This document shows positions 58,083 through 64,000 of a stretch of DNA of 64,000 nucleotides, piece by piece. A program made the translations under genes and the position numbers. The notes beneath the pieces are model-generated. The model was given only the letters and a program-made list of their open reading frames with translations, made no database searches and was not told the origin of the DNA. Location: assembly GCA_016841825.1 (NCBI GenBank), contig JAENYK010000005.1:124001-188000 (forward strand). The letters run 5' to 3'. Positions within the stretch are counted from its first letter, which is position 1. The number at the start of each line of letters is the position of its first letter. The DNA comes from Halothermothrix sp. GTDB lineage: Bacteria; Bacillota; Halanaerobiia; DY22613.

Positions 58083-60101
58083 CTATTCAAGATCTTTTTT
58101 CGATAGAGAAACATATCGTAAACCCTGATTATTTAACTTAACAGAATAATATTTGCCATTAATCTTTAAGTTAGTTATCCTCAGAGGTGAACCGATGTAA
58201 ATTATTGTCTCAGGTGAACTATCTTCATGTAAACTAATTTTCACTACTTCACCATTTCCCTCAAAAGTCTTTACCTGTGAACCGGGGAAAATATGTCCCA
58301 AACTTCCCACTAAAACCGGTTTTGTTTCAATTTCAGTAAAGAAATATAGGCAAATACTCTGATGTTCTTTAAGAATCAACTCTTCCCCAGCAGATACATA
58401 GCCTTCTTCATTGATAAATACAGGTCGATTCAAAGAAAAGCTATAATTCTGATTACCAAGGTTAGTGTATAAATGATATTCTCGATCATTGATTGAAAAA
58501 GTGATATGATATACTTGATTGGTCTCTTCAATATTCCTGATAACAGGAAGGAGTAGTGGGTACATCGACCTGAGCCACTTCAACTGTTCAGCATTATACT
58601 CACCGATATGATCAGAAAAGAAGATCAGATCGCCCAGAAGATTATTTAAAATAAACAAAGTATACCTCTCATCATTTGATAGCTTATTCTCTTTATCTCT
58701 GAGAATAAAAACATCCGGATCATTGAGAAAAACTCGTCTATTCAAATACCATCTACCAATACTACTCATCAGAGAATTTAGCGTAGAAACCCGTTCACGA
58801 TAATTAACAAAAGTCAATTTGTTGTCTTCCCAAAATGGAGCTACATCACTACCGATACGGCAATAATCCAATTGTCCAAAGGCAGGTCCGAGAGGAACTC
58901 CACAACCCAGAATCCATCTATCACCGACGAGCTCTCTTATAAATGATAATACTTCATTCATAATCTGACCTCGACTCTTATCTTTTCTGGGTAAAAGAGC
59001 AACAGCATACAAAAAGTCCAACTTGACCATCTCATAACCCCAAACATTTAAAACTGTATCAAAAACTTCCCTCAGATATTCCTGAAACCCAGGAGCATAG
59101 AAGTCCAGAGCATAGAACCAACCATTCCATAACGGATTCCATCCAGCTCTAAGTGGCTTACCTTTCTTATCTTTGAGCAACCAGTCAGGATGTTGTTGAT
59201 AGATCAAAGATTCTTTATCGCAGATGAAAGGAGCTAGCCACAGCCCCGGTTTAAACCCTGCAGTTTTTATTTTATTGGCAATATTGTTCATCCCAGAAGG
59301 AAACTTGTCATTAACCTCCAACCAATCACCAAGAGCGCGTTGAAAACCATCATCAATCTGAAAGACATCTAAAGGAATACGTTGTTCAGTTAATATCTGG
59401 AGGTTCTCCAACAAAATATCTTCCGTAACCCCGGTATAATAGTTATACCAACTCGTCCACCCACTACATTTCTCTACAGGTTTACGATAAACTGGGATGC
59501 TTGAGGTGTATTCTTCCCATAATTTTATTTCTTCTCCCTTACCAATATACAGTTGAAATGGAGTACAAATATCCTGTATATTCAGGTCATGCAATTCTTT
59601 TTTTACCATCATCTTGTAAGTGGTAAAATCAAAGTCAATTATAGTGTAAGCAAATGTCTCATCAATGGAACCTAATAAAAGTATTGAACTATCGGGAGAG
59701 CGAAAATGAGAATAAGTCCAGGAGTGAAAATGACCTTTCCCATGAGGAGTTTTGTAGTGAGCATAATCTCCGTAAGGAGCCAGAAACCGATGCACAAACC
59801 AACGTAAAGATGGAATTTGATCATCTCTACCCATCTCTCGACTCTGAGTCCAGCTTTGATATCCATTAACCATCATCTTCTCGTAATTAGCATCCTGATG
59901 AGAGAACCGGATGGATAGATCATTAAGGATAATTGAACTTTTGGGATTAAGTTCGAGAGTAAACAATTGACCATGCTCAAGTTTTTTCATTGAAGGAGTA
60001 AGACTAAGATCTCCATGAGTAAAATTCTCTGTTAATGGGAATTCATCATGTTTCGTAATTCCATCACTGGTCCAGGTCAAGAAAATTTTCGCATCTTGCA
60101 T
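58083..60101 (-). CDS. Glycoside hydrolase family 36 alpha-galactosidase-like protein
   Basis: The protein of about 672 residues has an N-terminal beta-sandwich, then the GH36 catalytic barrel: FQIDDGFQRALGDW, GLWLAPFICDK, the nucleophile Asp in EMVKLDFLYA and the acid/base Asp in CRIGSDVAPFWED. A C-terminal beta domain completes the fold. It has no signal peptide, so it works on imported oligosaccharides such as melibiose or raffinose-type sugars. The start is ATG 60101 with AGGAGG 6 nt upstream; the open frame extends to 60155 with no site. It precedes the MFS transporter by 12 nt. Confidence 0.9.
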   Translation of the reverse strand: MQDAKIFLTWTSDGITKHDEFPLTENFTHGDLSLTPSMKKLEHGQLFTLELNPKSSIILNDLSIRFSHQDANYEKMMVNGYQSWTQSREMGRDDQIPSLRWFVHRFLAPYGDYAHYKTPHGKGHFHSWTYSHFRSPDSSILLLGSIDETFAYTIIDFDFTTYKMMVKKELHDLNIQDICTPFQLYIGKGEEIKLWEEYTSSIPVYRKPVEKCSGWTSWYNYYTGVTEDILLENLQILTEQRIPLDVFQIDDGFQRALGDWLEVNDKFPSGMNNIANKIKTAGFKPGLWLAPFICDKESLIYQQHPDWLLKDKKGKPLRAGWNPLWNGWFYALDFYAPGFQEYLREVFDTVLNVWGYEMVKLDFLYAVALLPRKDKSRGQIMNEVLSFIRELVGDRWILGCGVPLGPAFGQLDYCRIGSDVAPFWEDNKLTFVNYRERVSTLNSLMSSIGRWYLNRRVFLNDPDVFILRDKENKLSNDERYTLFILNNLLGDLIFFSDHIGEYNAEQLKWLRSMYPLLLPVIRNIEETNQVYHITFSINDREYHLYTNLGNQNYSFSLNRPVFINEEGYVSAGEELILKEHQSICLYFFTEIETKPVLVGSLGHIFPGSQVKTFEGNGEVVKISLHEDSSPETIIYIGSPLRITNLKINGKYYSVKLNNQGLRYVSLSKKDLE

Positions 60102-60233
60102 AATAATCCTCCTTTCATTTTGAAATAGTTTTGGCAGACCTATTTTGGATGCCAAAAAATTCGCTTTCAGAAAAATTCTTCTTAGTTATGTTTTCGATAA
60201 AAAATTCCATTTTCCTTGTTTATAATAAAAAAC

Positions 60234-60365
60234 ATTAAAGTCGCATTACCGGCAAGCTGTTAATGTCTTAAGGTAAACTACTTCAGAAAGAGATTGGTAC
60301 TTTTACTGGAGTAAAACTATTTATTTTAGTTATTTATACATCCACCTAAAAAGGCAGGGAAACCT
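60234..60365 (-). repeat. Dispersed intergenic repeat, copy D
   Basis: On the minus strand this copy reads in the same order as A-C: GGTTTCCCTGCC, GTATAAATAACTAAAA, a TTTAC-like block, AATCTCTTTCTGAA, then TTAACAGC...GTAATGCGACTTTAAT. It is the only full copy in this orientation. It occupies most of the gap between the alpha-galactosidase and ThrE-type genes (60102-60461), where no other feature is clear apart from a weak promoter-like TAGAAT near 60417. Confidence 0.7.
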
Positions 60366-60461
60366 CCTTCTGAAATGTCGTAGAAACGTCCTCTAGTCAA
60401 AATTACAACTTTGTGATAGAATAAGTATCGTGAAAATCTCTGAAAAAGAGGAAGTGATTTT

Positions 60462-61220
60462 ATGTTAACACCAAAGCAAATTCTTGATATTGCAGCATAT
60501 GCGGGTAAGATTATTCTCACTAATGGAGCTGAAATTTATAGAACAGAAGATACTATAACCCGTATCTGTCAAGCCTATGGAATTAAATTCGTGCAAAGCC
60601 TGGTTACACCTACAGGAATATTTATTTCCATTGATGATGGAGCAGAACTCTCTGAAACTGTGGTCAGGCGAATTCATAAACGTAATCTTAACTTGACCAA
60701 AATCAGTCAAGTTAACGAGTTCTCCCGTGGATTAGAGACAAACCCTCTGAACTTCCAGACAGCAATGACCAGATTAAAAGAGATTAGTTATAGTTCTAAT
60801 GAATATAGCATAAATACAGTGATTTTGCTGAGTTCATTTGGAGGTTGTGTGAATGTTGTTTTGATGAATGCCAGTTACTTTAACATTATTCCTGCACTTT
60901 TAGCCAGTTTGGGGGCTCAATTAGTTATTAGAAAAATTGGGTTTTTAAAAGAAGTCAATTTCGTACCCCAGATGATTGCTGGATTCATTGCCGGTATAAT
61001 CTCCCTCTTCTTTTTTCAGCAAGGTCTAGGAGATAACCTGGGAATCATCCTGGTCAGTTCAATCTTACCTTTCGTACCAGGTGTCTCATTAACCAATTCA
61101 ATCCGTGATGCCATCGGTGGAGATCTGATCTCCGCTACCAGTCGAGGCATGGAAGCCGCTTTTGTTACTATCAGTCTGGCAATCGGTGCTGCTATTTCAC
61201 TGGGGGTGTTTATTAAATGA
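60462..61220 (+). CDS. Threonine/serine exporter, large (ThrE-type) subunit
   Basis: The 252-residue protein matches the N-terminal half of ThrE-like exporters (DUF1212): a cytoplasmic region with NGAEIYRTEDTITRICQAYG, FVQSLVTPTGIFISIDDG and RIHKRNLNLTKISQVNEFSR, followed by about five membrane segments and VSSILPFVPGVSLTNSIRDAIGGDLISATSRG. It works with the small subunit encoded next, overlapping by 4 nt. The complex exports threonine and serine in some bacteria. GAGGAAG precedes the ATG. Confidence 0.92.
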   Translation: MLTPKQILDIAAYAGKIILTNGAEIYRTEDTITRICQAYGIKFVQSLVTPTGIFISIDDGAELSETVVRRIHKRNLNLTKISQVNEFSRGLETNPLNFQTAMTRLKEISYSSNEYSINTVILLSSFGGCVNVVLMNASYFNIIPALLASLGAQLVIRKIGFLKEVNFVPQMIAGFIAGIISLFFFQQGLGDNLGIILVSSILPFVPGVSLTNSIRDAIGGDLISATSRGMEAAFVTISLAIGAAISLGVFIK

Positions 61221-61678
61221 AAATCTTCAGTGAACTAGTTGCTGCTTTTTTGATGGTATTAACATTTGGGATAATGTTTCAGGCACCGAAAAAGAGTTTA
61301 CTACTACTAGGTCTTACTGGTATAGTAAGTTGGAGTGGTTTTTTTATCTCCAAAAACTTGGTCAATAATGTAATCATCTCTTCTTTCATTGCTTCTTGTT
61401 TGGTAGGGCTTTGTGGAGAAATTTTTGCTCGAATTCAACGTTTACCAGTAACAGTCTTTGTCATTGCTGGAATTATTCCTTTAGTACCCGGCATTGCTGC
61501 TTATGATACAATGTTATATATGATTAAAGGTGAATATTTAGAAGGCATTCAAACAGGTATTGATACTATATTAATCGCTGGTGCCATAGCTCTAGCGATC
61601 GCAATCATCGGAGCTATGGCCAAGTCTTACAAAGAATGGAAATATCGTCGGAAAGCAAAAAAACTAGCTGTCAAATAA
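61217..61678 (+). CDS. Threonine/serine exporter, small subunit
   Basis: The 153-residue membrane protein has four to five hydrophobic segments and the family pattern LPVTVFVIAGIIPLVPGIAAYDTMLYMI near the middle, repeating the ILPFVPGVSL pattern of the partner. It corresponds to the C-terminal half of fused ThrE proteins (DUF3815-type). Its start overlaps the stop of the large-subunit gene (ATGA), giving coupled translation, and a terminator follows directly. Confidence 0.9.
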   Translation: MKIFSELVAAFLMVLTFGIMFQAPKKSLLLLGLTGIVSWSGFFISKNLVNNVIISSFIASCLVGLCGEIFARIQRLPVTVFVIAGIIPLVPGIAAYDTMLYMIKGEYLEGIQTGIDTILIAGAIALAIAIIGAMAKSYKEWKYRRKAKKLAVK

Positions 61679-61686
61679 GCTTTTTC

Positions 61687-61715
61687 AAAAGCCGCTTACC
61701 ATAAGCGGCTTTTTT
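61687..61715 (+). terminator. Terminator after the ThrE-type operon
   Basis: AAAAGCCGCTTA and TAAGCGGCTTTT form a 12-nt stem around a short loop, followed by a T-run, 9 nt after the stop. Confidence 0.88.
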
Positions 61716-61789
61716 ATTTCAGCTGAAATTTCATAATTAATCTGAATATAGTAATTTACAAATAATTTACTTATTTATTATGTTTTTTC

Positions 61790-61818
61790 TTGTTTTTTAC
61801 TGTATTTCATGTTAATAT
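61790..61818 (+). promoter_or_regulatory. Sigma-A promoter of the phospholipase C-like gene
   Basis: TTGTTT (61790-61795), a 17-nt spacer and TAATAT (61813-61818) lie before a leader of about 145 nt. No known riboswitch was recognised in the leader. Confidence 0.6.
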
Positions 61819-61968
61819 TTATACTGCAGGATGTTGATGTCAGAATACAGGGGGATTCAGTGGCAAAACATCTCTGAAATTTAACGGCATTTCCAGAAAG
61901 GGGTGACATATTAGAACCTGTTAGATTTAGCTTTTCAAAAAAAGAATTATATTAAAGGGGGAAGTATA

Positions 61969-62889
61969 ATGAAAAATGTTTTGAAGATGTTAATTTTATG
62001 TTTATTGGTGATCTCTATAATTAGTGGTTGTCAGATGTCTGATGTTAAAGTTGCAAGACTTCATCAACCTCGTCCGATTAGTGAAGAAGCAGCGATTGTT
62101 CTTCCAGAACCACTTGAACTAAGTGAGATTCCCTATGTTGAAGAGATGCTGCCTCTGTGGAAACAAAGTACTCATTCTGGGTTGACCGCCGACGCCTGTT
62201 CCTATTGGAATCTACCTACTAACAGAAAGAATAATCTGGCTGCTGCTTCAAAGATGCCTGATACATACCAGAGTGGTCTTGATCATGGATTTAACCAACA
62301 ATGGTCTCATGCATATCTATACACTTCTTTGGGCTTCTGGATCTGGGGAGATGCCGATGATGACTTTTACGACAATTTAAATCAAGATGGTGGAGAGTTA
62401 GAGAGCCCTGAAGGCTATAATGACAGATCTGCAAAATATTATTACGATCGTAATGATCAATATAATGGGGATTGGTATTTAGGCTATGCTGCTCATTATA
62501 TTGAGGATGTTAGTCTTATTCTTCATGCCAGTGATCCAACTGTTGATATGTTAATCCATCATTTTGATTTTGAGGCCTGGATTGCTAATAACTGGACTTC
62601 TGGTCATAACTTCGCTGCCACAGTTGCAGCCGACCAATACTACTACATCGTAAGTGATCCCAAGGCTTCAATTCGCAATGCTGCTAAAAACTGCAGTTAT
62701 TGGACCAGCGACTTAGGTGAGACTGTATGGGATAATTATGAAGCAAGCGGATTCCCAACTGGAACAGGCATTGGTAATAGTTCTCTGGTTGCCAATACCA
62801 AGACTATGTTAATTAGAGCTGCCCGTTATACACGTGGAACTATCAAATATACTTTAGATAAATATAACCAGTGGGGTAATGAATATTAA
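61969..62889 (+). CDS. Zinc-dependent phospholipase C-like lipoprotein
   Basis: The 306-residue protein has a lipoprotein signal (hydrophobic stretch then lipobox ISGC, Cys at about residue 21). After it come features of bacterial zinc-dependent phospholipase C/alpha-toxin folds: HSGLTADACSYW, FNQQWSHAYLY, YLGYAAHYIEDVSLILHAS (the His-xxx-Asp zinc region) and HHFDFEAWIANNW with further zinc-ligand His and Glu candidates, then TSGHNF. It would act on phospholipids at the cell surface. It lacks a C2-type membrane-binding domain. GGGGG precedes the ATG. The assignment rests on the His/Asp pattern and is less sure than for the housekeeping genes. Confidence 0.72.
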   Translation: MKNVLKMLILCLLVISIISGCQMSDVKVARLHQPRPISEEAAIVLPEPLELSEIPYVEEMLPLWKQSTHSGLTADACSYWNLPTNRKNNLAAASKMPDTYQSGLDHGFNQQWSHAYLYTSLGFWIWGDADDDFYDNLNQDGGELESPEGYNDRSAKYYYDRNDQYNGDWYLGYAAHYIEDVSLILHASDPTVDMLIHHFDFEAWIANNWTSGHNFAATVAADQYYYIVSDPKASIRNAAKNCSYWTSDLGETVWDNYEASGFPTGTGIGNSSLVANTKTMLIRAARYTRGTIKYTLDKYNQWGNEY

Positions 62890-62966
62890 ATTCAACTGTG
62901 GGAGTCGTTTTGGGGTATGTAATCAATTAAACTAACTTATTTGCTCATGTTATTCCCTGAACAAAA

Positions 62967-63052
62967 GATAAAGGTGTTTGGAAACATATAATTGGTCATT
63001 TCAATTCACTGAGCTTGATTTAAAATGACAATACTCTCCAAACACCTTTATC
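62967..63052. terminator. Large bidirectional hairpin between convergent genes
   Basis: GATAAAGGTGTTTGGA (62967-62982) and its exact complement (63037-63052) are separated by 54 nt, and inside them TTGGTCATTT pairs imperfectly with AAATGACAA. The position between convergent genes suggests a shared terminator, though the size and 16-nt perfect ends are also like a small mobile repeat. Confidence 0.6.
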
Positions 63053-63130
63053 TCAAATCAGTATTTTTGTAAATTTAAATCTACAGAGTAAAACTACCTC
63101 CCCACACTTTTTTCCCTAAAACTATAGTTT

Positions 63131-64000
63131 TTAATTAGTTTTGGTCAAATGTTCTGTAACCTTTTCTGAATGTGCTTCCAACTTTCGTATAGTCTTTCTA
63201 GATCCTTCAATGATTGGCTGTGGATACCCAATATATTCAAGAAGCCTGATAGCATTTCTGGTAGTGGCTGGTCCAGCCCAGAGATGATAATCAAAATATA
63301 ACCCAGTATCATCAACTAATTCTTTAAAATGAAAATTATGCAGCTTATCTTTTAACATCTCTGTCAACTCCAGGTCGTGAGTTGCAGCAAAGGTAATACA
63401 ATTCTCTGAACTAAGATAGCGAATTACTTCAGTAGATGCAGCAATTCGTTCTGCTGAGTTAGTCCCTCTAAATATCTCGTCCACAATGCAAAGAATAGTA
63501 ATCCTGGAATCAAGCTCTTTGATTATCCGCAACAGAGCTTTTGCCTCAACCATGTAATAACTATCACCTGAAATAACATTGTCAGTGCGACCAATTGAAG
63601 TGAGCAGTTTATAAAAACTCCCCTGATATTTTCGGCTCAGACTTGTATAGATAGTCTGCGACAACAATGTATTGATTCCTATAGCCCTCAACATTGTAGA
63701 TTTGCCGGACATATTAGAACCAGTAATTAGAGCTCCATTCTTTTCTATAACTAAAGAATTGCTTACAGGATCTTTCAGTAACGGATGATAAAGGTCTTCA
63801 ACATCCAGCTGATAATCTCTCAACTGAGGCAAACTATAATAGTTCAACCCAGCACGGTAAGACGCAATAGATAGATAGGCATCTAATTTTCCGATAGTCA
63901 GATAGATATTCTTCAAATCGTCCCGTTTTTTCTTAATCCTATTCAATACCTTATAAAAATTAATCGCCTCTGTATGGAATAAAATAAAAAAGTACTCTGC
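63131..64000 (-). CDS. MutS-family ATPase, 5' part beyond the window
   Basis: The visible part has Walker A in ITGSNMSGKSTMLRAIG, the region TSIGRTDNVISGDSYYMVEAKALL, Walker B in ILCIVDEIFRGTNS and the switch His in ITFAATHDLELTE, all typical of MutS-family ATPases. It also has FHFKELVDDTGLYFDYHLWAGPATTRNAIRLLE, as in the MutS-like proteins that lack the N-terminal mismatch-recognition domain. The frame stays open to the right edge, so the gene is cut; the TTG at 63946 is internal. Such proteins have been linked to recombination or membrane-associated roles rather than classic mismatch repair. Confidence 0.9.
   Translation of the reverse strand, partial: AEYFFILFHTEAINFYKVLNRIKKKRDDLKNIYLTIGKLDAYLSIASYRAGLNYYSLPQLRDYQLDVEDLYHPLLKDPVSNSLVIEKNGALITGSNMSGKSTMLRAIGINTLLSQTIYTSLSRKYQGSFYKLLTSIGRTDNVISGDSYYMVEAKALLRIIKELDSRITILCIVDEIFRGTNSAERIAASTEVIRYLSSENCITFAATHDLELTEMLKDKLHNFHFKELVDDTGLYFDYHLWAGPATTRNAIRLLEYIGYPQPIIEGSRKTIRKLEAHSEKVTEHLTKTN

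Noticed and set aside
61828-61881. 17-codon frame in the leader of the phospholipase C-like gene as an attenuation peptide
   Set aside because: The ribosome binding site is poor and there is no run of regulatory codons or paired hairpins.
61820-61968. Leader as a cyclic-di-GMP or other known riboswitch
   Set aside because: The conserved blocks of class I and class II cyclic-di-GMP riboswitches were not found by eye.
63131-63946. Complete short MutS-like gene starting at TTG 63946
   Set aside because: The frame continues open to the window edge and the family is much longer, so the gene is cut by the window.

Overview
The window comes from an AT-rich, low-GC anaerobic Firmicute. Clostridia or a Halanaerobiales-like lineage fits best. 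Pointers are a Na+-pumping oxaloacetate decarboxylase operon, tyrosine phenol-lyase, several radical SAM enzymes, strong AGGAGG ribosome binding sites and sigma-A/sigma-54 promoters. The exact taxon cannot be fixed from sequence alone. No rRNA, tRNA, CRISPR array or intact transposase was seen.

Positions 1-39084 are a specialised-metabolism island, almost entirely on the minus strand. It holds three nonribosomal peptide synthetase (NRPS) genes: a C-A-PCP protein whose adenylation domain is interrupted twice (33163-39084), a four-module (C-A-PCP)x4 protein (4914-17855), and a KS / decayed AT / PCP / C / A hybrid that runs off the left edge (1-4865). The two insertions in the first are a radical SAM plus cobalamin-type segment in permuted order, and a zinc-ribbon/PP-loop segment. 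Between the NRPS genes lie a methyltransferase, a GrpB protein, a HAD phosphatase, a membrane-tethered sugar-binding protein, and a compact RiPP-type operon (28340 to 22281). That operon encodes a PqqD-like protein, a radical SAM/SPASM enzyme, a SPASM protein lacking the radical SAM cysteines, a 36-residue Cys-rich peptide (25909-26019), an ABC exporter, a transglutaminase-like protein and a nitrilase-like protein. It resembles the 'GeoRSP' type of gene set. A tyrosine phenol-lyase gene with a sigma-54 promoter, two matching upstream palindromes and its probable enhancer-binding regulator follow (28946-32020).

Positions 39508-49354 hold a secreted multidomain esterase, a thioredoxin-like secreted protein, a membrane subtilase-HEAT protein and the oad operon (oadA, oadB, biotin carrier, oadG). 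Positions 49824-64000 are mostly housekeeping and accessory metabolism: an aminotransferase, an HD protein, an ABC-F protein, a zinc amidohydrolase-like protein, a truncated serine hydrolase coupled to a nitroreductase-fold protein, an MFS transporter, a GH36 alpha-galactosidase, a split ThrE-type exporter, a phospholipase C-like lipoprotein and a MutS-family protein cut by the right edge.

A dispersed intergenic repeat of about 120-130 bp occurs as four near-full copies (39215, 51041, 53745, 60234) and one fragment (4881) between two NRPS genes. The strongest candidates for undescribed biology are the doubly interrupted adenylation domain and the RiPP-type operon with its small peptide.
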